Assembly: GCA_965238215.1 (NCBI GenBank)
Contig: OZ250180.1
Location: 2,356,001 to 2,420,000 of the forward strand
Reading direction: 5' to 3'
Length of the DNA stretch: 64,000 bases
DNA from: JAPULR01 sp965238215
Lineage (GTDB): Bacteria > Chloroflexota > Dehalococcoidia > Lucifugimonadales > GCA-2712585
Shown here: positions 24,029 through 32,395 of the stretch, piece after piece
Layout: each line of letters starts with the position of its first letter
How positions within the stretch are numbered: the first letter of the stretch is position 1
Made by a program: the position numbers and the translations under genes
Notes under the pieces: generated by a model
Told to the model about the DNA's origin: nothing
The model's input: the letters and a program-made list of their open reading frames with translations, nothing else
Database searches by the model: none

Positions 24029-26629
24029 CTAGCCTTTACCGTGGCAGCGCTTGAACTTCTTGCCGCTGCCGCAGTAGCACGGAGAGTTGCGGCCCATCTT
24101 TCGCGGTGCGTTGTTACGGGCGCGGCCGTTGGACATCGCTTTCATGGGACTGTCGGCGGGGGCCAGAGTGAGACGATAGATACTATGGACTACGTCGTCG
24201 CGCATTTGGGTGAGTAAGTTGTGGTACATACGGCGGCCCTCAGTTTGGTAGGCCACGAGGGGGTTACGCTGTCCATAGGCTTGAAGGCCTATGCCCTGCC
24301 GCAGCTTTTCGATGTTGGTGAGCTGCTGCACCCAGTGCAAGTCCAAGGCCCTCAGCATGATGATGCGCTCTAAGGCCCGCATCCTTTCCGAGCCGAGCTC
24401 TTCTTCCTTCTGTCGGTAGATCTCTTCGGCGTGGGCGGAAAGGGTTTTCCTGAGCTTTCCGCGGTTGGCCTTTCTCAGTTTCTCCTCGTTATCGAGAGCT
24501 TCCGGCATGGTGGGAAAGATGATGCGAAGGTTCTCAAGCAGGCCCCTGTAGTCCCGGTCTTCCATCACGCTGCCCGAAAGGTGTTGGGTTAGAAGCTCGT
24601 CTATCTTCTCCTCCACCATACGGAGGACAGAGGCGCGCAGGTCCACGCCCTGCAGGATGTTCCGGCGCTCCCGGTAGATGTTTTCGCGCTGCTGGTTCAA
24701 CACGTCGTCGAACTCCAGCAGGTGCTTGCGAGTCTCGAAGTGGTAGCCCTCGACGCGGCTCTGGGCGCCCTCCAGAATCTTGGTTATGACGCCACTTTCC
24801 AGGGGGGCGTCCTTGCCCATGCCTGCCCAACTTGAGACCTTACCCATGAGGTTCTTAGCCCGTTCGCCGCCGAACCGCTTGATAATCTCGTCCTCCATGG
24901 AGGCGTAGAAGCGGGTCTCGCCCTGGTCTCCCTGGCGCCCTGAGCGGCCCCGCAGCTGGTTGTCGATGCGGCGGGATTCGTGGTGTTCAGTGCCAAGGAC
25001 CGTCAAGCCGCCCTGCTCCACCACGGTGTCGTGGTCAATCTGCCACTCGGCCATATCGATGTCCAAGCCCGCTGGATTGCCGCCGAGTACGATGTCCGTG
25101 CCTCGACCGGCCATATTGGTGGCTACGGTTACCGCGCCGGGGCGGCCCGCCTGAGCAATAACATAGGCTTCCCGTTCGTGCTGCTTGGCATTTAGGACCT
25201 CATGGTGCACTCCGCGACGCTGAAGCAGCTGACTCAGCTTTTCGGAGCTCTCAATGGAAGTGGTGCCTACCAGCACGGGCCTGCGTTGGTTGTACATATT
25301 CTCTATGTCGTCGGCTACGGCCTTCCACTTGGCTGCCTGAGACTGATAGATGAGGTCGGCGTGGTCCTTGCGGATAAGGAGGGCGTTGGTGGGAATGGCC
25401 ACCACTTCCAGCCGGTAGATCTTCAGGAACTCCTCCTCTTCCGTAAGAGCGGTGCCTGTCATGCCGGCAAGCTTATTGTACATACGGAAGTAGTTCTGGA
25501 GGGTGATGGTGGCGTAGGTGGTGCTCTCTCGCTGGACCTGAATGCCCTCCTTGGCTTCCACTGCCTGATGAAGACCGTCCGACCAGCGGCGGCCCGGTTG
25601 GAGCCGGCCGGTGAATTCGTCCACGATGACAACCTGTCCGTCCCTAACGACGTATTCCTTATCGCGCTTGTAGAGCACATAGGCCCTGAGGGCGTTCTCC
25701 ACGTACTGGACCAGGTGGAAGTTTTCCGGTGCGTATATGTTATCGACCTTAATCCAGCCCTCAATCCTGGAGATCCCTTCCTCGGTGAGGGAGATGGCTC
25801 GACTACGCTCGTCTATCATCGTGTAGTCCGCTTCGGCGCGGAGGCGGGGGGCTAGCTTAGCCATGGTGTAGTAAAGCTGCACCGGTTCTTGGGCAGGCCC
25901 GCTGATGATGAGGGGCGTCCTTGCTTCGTCAATAAGGATGTTGTCCACCTCGTCAACGATGGCGTAGTTGAGGTTCTGCTGCACCTGGAGGCTCGGGTCC
26001 ACGGCCATATTGTCTCTGAGGTAGTCGAAGCCAAATTCGTTGTTGGTGCCGTAGGTTATGTCGCAGTTGTAGGCCTCTTGGCGAGGCGCGGCCCTTAGAT
26101 GCTCGTAGCTGGAGTCCTTGCCGGGTGCGCCAGGTTGGTAAACGAAGGCGGCGTCGTTCTGCAGGCAGCCGACGGTCAGTCCCAGTTTGTCGAAGATGGG
26201 GCCCATCCAAACCGGGTCGCGGCGGGCCAGATAGTCGTTGACGGTGACGATGTGGACGCCCTTGCCGGAAAGGGCGTTTAGATAGGCGGGAAGGGTGGCC
26301 ACGAGAGTCTTGCCTTCGCCCGTCTTCATTTCGGCGATTTTGCCCTGGTGCAGGACGGCGCCGCCCATTATCTGAACGTCGAAGTGGCGCTGGCCAAGGG
26401 TGCGTTTGGCGGCCTCTCGAACGGCGGCGAAAGCATCGGCCAGTATGTCGTCCTCCGACTTGCCCCCGTTCAGCTGTTTGCGGAAGACGTCCGTTTGCGT
26501 CCGTAATTCTGCGTCGGTGAACCTCTCAAATTCTCTCTCGAGGCCGTTAACCCGGTCTATGAGGGACTGATATTTCTTCTTGAGGCGATCCTCGGACGTA
26601 CCGAGGATCTTGTCCAGTAGGCGGATCAT
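24029..26629 (-). CDS. secA: Preprotein translocase ATPase SecA
   Basis: An 866-residue SecA, the motor that drives proteins through SecYEG. Motifs in order: MKTGEGKTLVATLPAYL (Walker A), VHIVTVNDYLARRD, the DEAD-like IVDEVDNILIDEART, the preprotein cross-linking domain, TNMAGRGTDIVLGGNPAG, and QLRGRSGRQGDQG (motif VI). The C-terminal zinc-binding SEC-C motif (SPCYCGSGKKFKRCHG) is intact. Its ATG 26629 overlaps the prs stop by 4 nt (ATGA), so prs and secA are translationally coupled, an unusual pairing for this gene. Confidence 0.97.
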   Translation of the reverse strand: MIRLLDKILGTSEDRLKKKYQSLIDRVNGLEREFERFTDAELRTQTDVFRKQLNGGKSEDDILADAFAAVREAAKRTLGQRHFDVQIMGGAVLHQGKIAEMKTGEGKTLVATLPAYLNALSGKGVHIVTVNDYLARRDPVWMGPIFDKLGLTVGCLQNDAAFVYQPGAPGKDSSYEHLRAAPRQEAYNCDITYGTNNEFGFDYLRDNMAVDPSLQVQQNLNYAIVDEVDNILIDEARTPLIISGPAQEPVQLYYTMAKLAPRLRAEADYTMIDERSRAISLTEEGISRIEGWIKVDNIYAPENFHLVQYVENALRAYVLYKRDKEYVVRDGQVVIVDEFTGRLQPGRRWSDGLHQAVEAKEGIQVQRESTTYATITLQNYFRMYNKLAGMTGTALTEEEEFLKIYRLEVVAIPTNALLIRKDHADLIYQSQAAKWKAVADDIENMYNQRRPVLVGTTSIESSEKLSQLLQRRGVHHEVLNAKQHEREAYVIAQAGRPGAVTVATNMAGRGTDIVLGGNPAGLDIDMAEWQIDHDTVVEQGGLTVLGTEHHESRRIDNQLRGRSGRQGDQGETRFYASMEDEIIKRFGGERAKNLMGKVSSWAGMGKDAPLESGVITKILEGAQSRVEGYHFETRKHLLEFDDVLNQQRENIYRERRNILQGVDLRASVLRMVEEKIDELLTQHLSGSVMEDRDYRGLLENLRIIFPTMPEALDNEEKLRKANRGKLRKTLSAHAEEIYRQKEEELGSERMRALERIIMLRALDLHWVQQLTNIEKLRQGIGLQAYGQRNPLVAYQTEGRRMYHNLLTQMRDDVVHSIYRLTLAPADSPMKAMSNGRARNNAPRKMGRNSPCYCGSGKKFKRCHGKG

Positions 26630-27585
26630 GATTCTCCGTTGAAAAGTTCTCCAACGGAAAGGCCGTTGTGAATTCGCCTAATTGCCTCCCCCAGAAGGGG
26701 CGCGACGGAGAGGATGGTTATCCTGCCGTTCATGTCATGTTCAGTCAGGGGCACAGTGTCCGTGGCCACCAATTCCCTGAGGGGGCTGGCAATCACTTTG
26801 TCGGCAGCACCGCCCGAGAAGAGGGCGTGGGTGACGCAAGAATATACTTCGCGCGCGCCGTTCTCTATCAGCGCTTCGGCAGCGGCGATGATGGAACGGC
26901 CGGTATTGATCTCGTCATCGAAGGTGAGGACAGTCTTGTCCTTTACGTCGCCGATGATGTTCAGGGTCTGAATGGAGGTGGTGTTGCCCAGGCGTCGTTT
27001 CTCAACGATGGCAAGGGGGACGCCCAGCCGCTCGGCCACATCCCTGGCGCGCTTGCTGATGCCCACGTCAACGGCCACGACGACGAGGTCGTCCAGGTTC
27101 TTGTCGCGGAAATACCGCACCAGTAGGGGGAGGGCGGTAAGCTCGTCCACGGGGATGTTGAAGAAGCCCTGGATCTGGCCGGCGTGGAGGTCTATGGTGA
27201 GGAGGCGGTCGGCGCCGGCGGCGGTAAGCAGGTCCGCCACCAGCCGGGCCGTAATGGGCACCCGGGGCTGGTCTTTTTTGTCCGTGCGAGAGTAGCCGTA
27301 GTAGGGCACCACAGCCGTGACACGGCCGGCGGACGCCCGTTTCGCCGCGTCAATCATAATCAGCAACTCCATGAGAGCGTCGTTCACCGGAGTGCAGACG
27401 GGCTGCATTATGAAGACGTCCCGTTCCCGGACGTTCTCCAAGATACGAACGAAAGTATTGTCGTTGGAGAACTTGAAGACTTCCGCCTGACCCAAAGAGA
27501 TGTTGAGATACTTGCAAACATCATGGGCCAACTCCCGGTGAGAGTTCCCCGTGAATACGCGAAGCTCATCGCTCAAGGAGCGCAT
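26626..27585 (-). CDS. prs: Ribose-phosphate pyrophosphokinase
   Basis: A 319-residue PRPP synthetase, making PRPP from ribose 5-phosphate and ATP for purine, pyrimidine, His and Trp synthesis. Visible are FTGNSHRELAHDV, the ATP site SNDNTFVRILENVRERDVF, PYYGYSRTDKKD and TIDLHAGQIQGFF. Two normally strict motifs diverge: the ribose-5-phosphate region reads AVDVGISKRARDVA, and the PRPP-binding loop reads FDDEINTGRSI where DDMIDTAGT is usual. ATG 27585, next to a GGGGGGA ribosome site, is chosen; an in-frame start 75 nt upstream would give an atypical leader. It is overlapped by secA and preceded by a strong promoter with a palindrome. Confidence 0.92.
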   Translation of the reverse strand: MRSLSDELRVFTGNSHRELAHDVCKYLNISLGQAEVFKFSNDNTFVRILENVRERDVFIMQPVCTPVNDALMELLIMIDAAKRASAGRVTAVVPYYGYSRTDKKDQPRVPITARLVADLLTAAGADRLLTIDLHAGQIQGFFNIPVDELTALPLLVRYFRDKNLDDLVVVAVDVGISKRARDVAERLGVPLAIVEKRRLGNTTSIQTLNIIGDVKDKTVLTFDDEINTGRSIIAAAEALIENGAREVYSCVTHALFSGGAADKVIASPLRELVATDTVPLTEHDMNGRITILSVAPLLGEAIRRIHNGLSVGELFNGES

Positions 27586-27687
27586 TCTTCCCCCCGAAGG
27601 TGAAATTTTGCCCGGATTCACGCCTTCGTACGGATGAGCAGGTTGGGCGCAATCGGCCAACGGGCAAAGGCTTGGCTACTCGGCGTC

Positions 27688-27715
27688 ATTATAGCACAGC
27701 CCCTTGAGCGCTCAA
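27688..27715 (-). promoter_or_regulatory. prs-secA promoter with a 12-bp palindrome over the -35 region
   Basis: Minus strand: TTGAGC (27715-27710), 16-nt spacer, TATAAT (27693-27688) preceded by TGC, so an extended -10 as well. The -35 hexamer is half of the perfect palindrome TTGAGCGCTCAA at 27704-27715, a plausible operator. The start site would be near 27680, giving a leader of about 95 nt. Confidence 0.6.
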
Positions 27716-27803
27716 AATTCATTCCAGTTATTCACCGATGACCGTTCGCCACGGGAGACCCGATACGGCACGCAGTCCATTGCTAGTAAGGCTACCTGCT
27801 TTT

Positions 27804-27812
27804 TGCTATACT
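27804..27812 (+). promoter_or_regulatory. Extended -10 promoter for purA
   Basis: TGCTATACT (TGn plus TATACT) at 27804-27812, about 50 nt before ATG 27864. No convincing -35 hexamer is present, as is usual for extended -10 promoters. Confidence 0.4.
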
Positions 27813-27863
27813 GCCTTGGGCCTCCACGGAGGCCGCTTTAGCTGTGGTTGAAAAGGAGAGGCA

Positions 27864-29150
27864 ATGGGGGCATACGCCTTAATTGGGGCGCAATGGGGTG
27901 ACGAAGGGAAGGGCAAGGTGGTGGACTACCTGGCGTCGAAGGCTCAGTGGGTAGCGAGATACGCGGGCGGAAACAACGCCGGCCATACGGTAATGAACCA
28001 CGGGGGAACCTTCTCCCTTCATCTCGTGCCCTCCGGAGTCTTCCAGCCCCAGGTTTCCTGTGTAATCGGCAATGGGGTGGTTGTAAACCCGGAAGTGCTT
28101 CTGGAGGAGATAAGGGAACTGTCTGAACGCGGTGTGGACGTGAGCCGCATATACCTCAGCGAGCGGGCCCACCTGATAATGCCATACCATGTTCAGATTG
28201 ACGCGCTGGAGGAGAAGGCCCGTGGAGACGCCAACTTGGGCACCACCGGAACCGGAGTAGGCCCTGCTTACGTGGACAAGGCCTCCCGAACGGGCATACG
28301 CGCCGGAGACCTGCTCTACCTGGAGGATGAGCTGCTGCCGCGGCTGAAGCGCGTCGTGGCGGATAAGAGCCGGATTCTCACCAAGCTATATGACCAGCCG
28401 GCCCTTTCGTTGGGGGCGATCCTGGCCCAGTGCGCCCGATGGCGGGAAGGGCTGAAGGATCTGATTAGACCCACCAGTTTCCTTATGCAGCAGGCGATTG
28501 AGCGGGGCGACACCATCATTATGGAGGGCGCCCAGGGCACCCTTTTGGACCTGGACCATGGCACTTATCCATACGTTACGTCATCGTCGGCGTCGGTGGG
28601 AGGCGCGGCGGCGGGACTGGGCATACACCCTCGGAGCATCAGCGGCGTCATTGGAGTCTTCAAGGCTTACTGCACCAGGGTGGGCAGCGGGCCGTTCCCA
28701 ACGGAGATGCAGGACGAAAGAGCCGACGAGTTGCGCGAGCGGGCTTGGGAGTACGGGACCACTACCGGAAGGGCGCGGCGCATCGGCTGGTTCGACGCTG
28801 TGGCGGGAAGGTACAGCCAGCACATCAACGGGTTTACGTCGCTGGTGTTGACGCGGCTGGACGTTCTGGACGGCTTTCCTTCTGTGAAGATTTGCGTGGG
28901 CTACGAGGCGGACGGGGAATTGCTGGACCACTTCCCCTCGGGCGCAGCTCTATTGCAACGGTGCAGGCCGGTGTATGAGGAGATGCCCGGTTGGACGACG
29001 CCCACGGAGGGCGCGACGAGTATGGAGCAGCTGCCGGCAGAGGCGTCGGCCTACGTGCGCAGGCTGGAGGAGCTAATCGGGTGCGAGTTCCACCTGATAT
29101 CCACCGGCCCCCACAGGGATGAGACGATAATGCTCCAGCCTATGATTTGA
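27864..29150 (+). CDS. purA: Adenylosuccinate synthetase
   Basis: A 428-residue PurA converting IMP and Asp to adenylosuccinate with GTP, the first step towards AMP. Signature motifs: ALIGAQWGDEGKGKVVDYL (catalytic Asp and GTP loop), GGNNAGHTV with the catalytic His, GTTGTGVGPAYVDK, ITEGAQG-like IMEGAQGTLLDLDHGTYPYVT, and TTTGRARRIGWFD near the C-terminus. The family length is about 430. AAAGGAGAGG lies just before ATG 27864. It is divergent from prs, so two nucleotide genes share a 278-bp control region. Confidence 0.97.
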   Translation: MGAYALIGAQWGDEGKGKVVDYLASKAQWVARYAGGNNAGHTVMNHGGTFSLHLVPSGVFQPQVSCVIGNGVVVNPEVLLEEIRELSERGVDVSRIYLSERAHLIMPYHVQIDALEEKARGDANLGTTGTGVGPAYVDKASRTGIRAGDLLYLEDELLPRLKRVVADKSRILTKLYDQPALSLGAILAQCARWREGLKDLIRPTSFLMQQAIERGDTIIMEGAQGTLLDLDHGTYPYVTSSSASVGGAAAGLGIHPRSISGVIGVFKAYCTRVGSGPFPTEMQDERADELRERAWEYGTTTGRARRIGWFDAVAGRYSQHINGFTSLVLTRLDVLDGFPSVKICVGYEADGELLDHFPSGAALLQRCRPVYEEMPGWTTPTEGATSMEQLPAEASAYVRRLEELIGCEFHLISTGPHRDETIMLQPMI

Positions 29151-29217
29151 GGGTGGGGGGGCCAGCGGCGACAATACCGCTGCCGTCCCGAACGCTGCTA
29201 TTCCTATCCTCATTAGT

Positions 29218-30948
29218 TTACTGCTCTTCATTGGTCAACCTGATCCTGTCTCCGTCTACGGTCTCAACAACCTCCACCAGGGAGCGAATGTTTGCGCCGT
29301 CCCGGTCCTGGGCATACGCGATGCCAGGTTTTTCTTCCCACTGGAGACTTTTGAGATTTCGTGTCGCGACCTTCATGCCGTCGGGCGACCACGACGTGTC
29401 CAGGATGCTGCTGAATTGTATATTTTGGCCATACACCTCAAAGGGAATCCTTGGGGGTCCATATTCAACAGGGGGAGACCCATCCAATGGAACCACATAT
29501 CCGTGGTCTTTGAGCAGCAACCCGGTGGCGTCGGGAGACCATGACAGATCGCCCATCCAGGTCGACTGAGGAAAGCCCCATGGTCTTGGGAGATTGGCGC
29601 TCACCGGGATGGGGTCTGAACCGTCGGCGGCAAAGGTGTAGAGGGCAAGCTCTTCCCCACTCTCACCCAGAGGCACGACTGCCGCTATCCGTTCACCGTC
29701 GGGATGCCAGGCAGGCCCGCTGGCGGTGTAAGTAGTTGCCGTTAATCCAGACCCGTCAACCCCTATGGTGTAGACCACTCGCCCCCGAAATTCTCCGCGA
29801 CTGCCATAGTCGACGCCCACGAAAGCCAATCTTTCCCCGTCCGGAGACCATTTCAGAGGGATAGGAATAACTTGAAGGCGTTCAGGCAAGTCTATCTCCC
29901 TGGATTCGCCTGTCGACACGGTGTGGATAACAATACGCTCGCCCCGTGCAAGAAATATACTATTGGGGAATCCTGAGCCGGAGATAAACGCTACCTTCGT
30001 TCCGTCGGGAGATACTGTGGGAAAGTTGTCGAAGTGGGTATTCTCCGTCAGCCTCTTTGTGTTCGCGCCGGCGATGTCCGATAACACAATTTCGTAGTTG
30101 TAGACCCAGGTGTTTCCCTGTTCCGCTCGCTGGGCGGTTTCCGTTTCATCTAAGTCTGATACCACTATCGACCAGATGCGGAGCCTTTCCACCAGGCCAA
30201 TCCTTGCTAGCTCGTATTTCTCATTCTCTTCTATCCCTTCCTCTTCTAGCCCCAAATCTTCTCTTGTATAGGCACAGGTTGAATATACGATCCTGGAACT
30301 GTCGGGGAAGATGTCGAAATACATCATGGGGCTGCCGTCTCCCCAGACTGGATCTCTACCCGGAGCATCCACAATTTTCCTCATAGTGACGTCGTTCTTG
30401 GCACTCCATAAGTGGTCCCCTGCATCCGGGGAATCAGGAACCGCCACTAGCTTCTGCAGCGAGCGGCCAGCAGGGTCAACGCTATAGAGGGCAACCGGAC
30501 CCGGTTTTATTGATGGGGGGCCACTGAACAAGATTTGAGAGCCATCCGGTGACCATTGAACGTATGCATCAATCGTCCAATCGGCGAGTAGTGCTTCTGG
30601 AGTTGGTATGTGATATGCCCCATGATCGGATCGACAAAAATCGAATACTTCGTCGCCTGGAATTGGACTGTTCGATTCCTGCATGATCTGGCCATTACTT
30701 GTTTCTGTGGATTTGGCAGTAGGCGTTTGATTTGCCAAGGGTGTTCCTGTTGGGGTAGGGGATGGTCTGGCGGTAGGGGTAGGGGTGGACGCTAATGTGG
30801 GGCTTGGGGTAATGATGGAATCCGGTGCAGGTGTAGGGGATGAGGTGGGTGTTGTGGTCACGGGAGTTGCAACGTCGGAGCCGCCGCAGGCGACTACGCC
30901 GGCAAGGACGAGGAGGGTCGGAAGGATTAGGGCTAAGCGTCGGGTCAT
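29218..30948 (-). CDS. TolB-like beta-propeller lipoprotein
   Basis: A 576-residue secreted lipoprotein. The signal peptide ends VVACGG (lipidated Cys21), followed by a Thr/Pro-rich linker to about residue 80. The rest is a beta-propeller with at least seven PD40/WD40-like repeats, each carrying a (S/F/H)PDG or PD core: SPDGSQILFSG, FPDSSRIVYST, SPDGTKVAFIS, SPDGERLAFVG, HPDGERIAAVV, SPDATGLLL and SPDGMKVATRN. It resembles the TolB C-terminal domain but lacks TolB's N-terminal domain, and no Pal or TolA is near. Probable role: a surface scaffold or binding protein. Its sequence is more AT-rich than neighbouring housekeeping genes. Confidence 0.85.
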   Translation of the reverse strand: MTRRLALILPTLLVLAGVVACGGSDVATPVTTTPTSSPTPAPDSIITPSPTLASTPTPTARPSPTPTGTPLANQTPTAKSTETSNGQIMQESNSPIPGDEVFDFCRSDHGAYHIPTPEALLADWTIDAYVQWSPDGSQILFSGPPSIKPGPVALYSVDPAGRSLQKLVAVPDSPDAGDHLWSAKNDVTMRKIVDAPGRDPVWGDGSPMMYFDIFPDSSRIVYSTCAYTREDLGLEEEGIEENEKYELARIGLVERLRIWSIVVSDLDETETAQRAEQGNTWVYNYEIVLSDIAGANTKRLTENTHFDNFPTVSPDGTKVAFISGSGFPNSIFLARGERIVIHTVSTGESREIDLPERLQVIPIPLKWSPDGERLAFVGVDYGSRGEFRGRVVYTIGVDGSGLTATTYTASGPAWHPDGERIAAVVPLGESGEELALYTFAADGSDPIPVSANLPRPWGFPQSTWMGDLSWSPDATGLLLKDHGYVVPLDGSPPVEYGPPRIPFEVYGQNIQFSSILDTSWSPDGMKVATRNLKSLQWEEKPGIAYAQDRDGANIRSLVEVVETVDGDRIRLTNEEQ

Positions 30949-31465
30949 TGCGCTACCTGGACTGGTACAGGGCGTAGATGGCGAGGATATCGAAGGGGTG
31001 GGGGAATAGGGAATTTTCTTGTGGGAAATAAAGAGGGTTTGGGTATTCGTTTTTTTCTGTGGTGGAAACGAATCCTGGATTTAGGTAAGGCGGGGGGGAT
31101 GGCTGTTTCACTCATGGGGATAGGTTAGCGGGCGAATGGATGTTTTGCAATAGGGAGATGTCAGTGGTGAGTTGGAGGAGGGTATGGAGGAAGGGGGGCG
31201 AGGTGCTTCGCCGCGTAGCCCCCTCAGAATGACGTGCTGGGGGTTAGACGGGGAGGTCTATGGGGTAGTTGGCGAGGAGGTTGTCTGCCTGGGGCGAGAT
31301 TCTTCGCCGCGTAGCCCCCTCAGAATGACGTGCTGGGGGTTAGACGGGGAGGTCTATGGGGTAGTTGGCGAGGAGGTTGTCTGCCTGGGGCGAGATTCTT
31401 CGTCGCGGGGCCTCCTCAGAATGACATGCTGGTGGTCGAGCCTCCTCAGAATGACATCAGTGGGG
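30949..31465. other. 517-bp intergenic region with two kinds of repeat, no gene
   Basis: I find no convincing gene here. It holds a dispersed repeat element (31045-31163) followed by a tandem 96-bp array (31207-31494) running into the dapA 3' end. An ORF on the plus strand across the array owes its openness to the repeat period being a multiple of three. Confidence 0.7.
31045..31163 (+). repeat. Dispersed intergenic repeat element, copy A
   Basis: It begins with an inverted repeat ATTCGTTT (31045-31052) / AAACGAAT (31066-31073) with GTGGAAACGAAT at its right arm, and ends with a conserved block from TCATGGGGATAGGTTAGC (31112) to CAATAGGGAGATGTCA (ending 31163). The same two blocks in the same order and orientation recur at 38002-38166 with moderate divergence. 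Confidence 0.65.
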
Positions 31466-31494
31466 TTAGAGGGGGAGGTCTATGGCGTAGTTTT
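31207..31494 (+). repeat. 96-bp tandem repeat containing copies of the dapA 3' end
   Basis: Units 31207-31302 and 31303-31398 are identical; a third, diverged and rearranged unit starts at 31399 and merges into dapA. Each full unit has about 37 bp of a spacer (TTCGCCGCG...CTCAGAATGAC) and about 55 bp that, on the minus strand, reads QADNLLANYPIDLPV plus TAA. The genuine DapA C-terminus is QVDKLLENYAIDLPL plus TAA, so the unit includes a diverged copy of the last codons of dapA. A short CCTCCTCAGAATGACAT motif is also doubled at 31411 and 31441. Confidence 0.85.
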
Positions 31495-32359
31495 CCAGCA
31501 GCTTGTCCACCTGGGCAGCCATGTGGTTGTCGGCGGGGATGAGGGGGAGGCGGGGGATGCCTGTGTCGAAGCCAATCTTGGCGTAGGCGTACTTGAGGGG
31601 GATGGGGTTGGAGGCGATGCCGGTCATGCCGTTGCACAGGGGCAGGAGCCGCAGATGCTCTTCGGCGGCCTCCTTGAGCCTGCCCTCCACAGTCAGATCT
31701 ATCATGTGGCGCATCTGCTTGCCGAAGAGGTTGGAGACCACGCAGATGACGCCGTAGCCCCCCAAGCAGAGGAGGGGGAAAGTGTCGCCGTCGTTGCCGC
31801 TCCAGATGCGGAAGCCATCAGACGCGCCGTCTATGGTTTGTGCCATTAGCTCGAAGTCGGCGGTGGCGTCCTTCACGCCTACGATGTTGTCGACGTGGCT
31901 GGCTCGGATGGTGGTGTCCAGGGACATCTTGATGCCGGTGCGGCCAGGGATGTTGTAGAGTATGCAGGGCAGATGAGTCGATTCGGCGATGGCTTTGAAA
32001 TGGCGGTAGATGCCTTCCTGGGGGGGTTTGTTGTAATAGGGGACCGTCAGCAACAGCGCGTCGACGCCCATCTCTTCCGCCTCCCGGCTGAGGTTGATGC
32101 TGTCCCAGGTGGAGTAGTTGCCGGTGTTGGCAATCACCGCGCCCCGGTCGCCCACTGCCGCCTTGACCTCGCCCCAGAGTCGGAGCTTTTCTTCGTGGCT
32201 GAGGGTGGGGCCTTCGCCAGTAGTGGCGCCGACAACAAGGCCGTCGCTGCCGGAGTCCAGCAGACGATTGGCCAGGTCGCGGGTCTTCGCCCAATCAACC
32301 TCGCCCCGTTCGTCCATGGGCGTGACCATGGCTGTTAATAGTCGTCCAAGCTCTACCAT
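31466..32359 (-). CDS. dapA: 4-hydroxy-tetrahydrodipicolinate synthase
   Basis: A 297-residue canonical DapA, condensing pyruvate with aspartate semialdehyde in the diaminopimelate/lysine pathway. It has GATTGEGPTLS (Thr46/Thr47), Tyr135 and Arg140 in ILYNIPGRTG, and the Schiff-base Lys163 (VGVKDATAD). Intact YNIPGRTG separates it from the paralogue at 8459-9370. ATG 32359 follows GGAGGA at good spacing. It lies 36 nt after asd, and dapB precedes asd, so three consecutive pathway steps are in one operon. Its 3' end is duplicated in the tandem repeat just downstream. Confidence 0.96.
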   Translation of the reverse strand: MVELGRLLTAMVTPMDERGEVDWAKTRDLANRLLDSGSDGLVVGATTGEGPTLSHEEKLRLWGEVKAAVGDRGAVIANTGNYSTWDSINLSREAEEMGVDALLLTVPYYNKPPQEGIYRHFKAIAESTHLPCILYNIPGRTGIKMSLDTTIRASHVDNIVGVKDATADFELMAQTIDGASDGFRIWSGNDGDTFPLLCLGGYGVICVVSNLFGKQMRHMIDLTVEGRLKEAAEEHLRLLPLCNGMTGIASNPIPLKYAYAKIGFDTGIPRLPLIPADNHMAAQVDKLLENYAIDLPL

Positions 32360-32395
32360 GGCAGTCCTCCAGCTATGCGAGTAGAACCCATTGGG

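Noticed and set aside
31207..31494. Possible CRISPR array
   Set aside because: Units are 96 bp with no constant-repeat/variable-spacer structure; two units are fully identical and contain dapA-derived sequence. No cas genes are nearby.
31172..31849. A 225-residue plus-strand ORF with internal protein repeats
   Set aside because: Its repeats are only the 96-bp DNA repeat read in frame (96 is a multiple of 3), and the rest is antisense to dapA.
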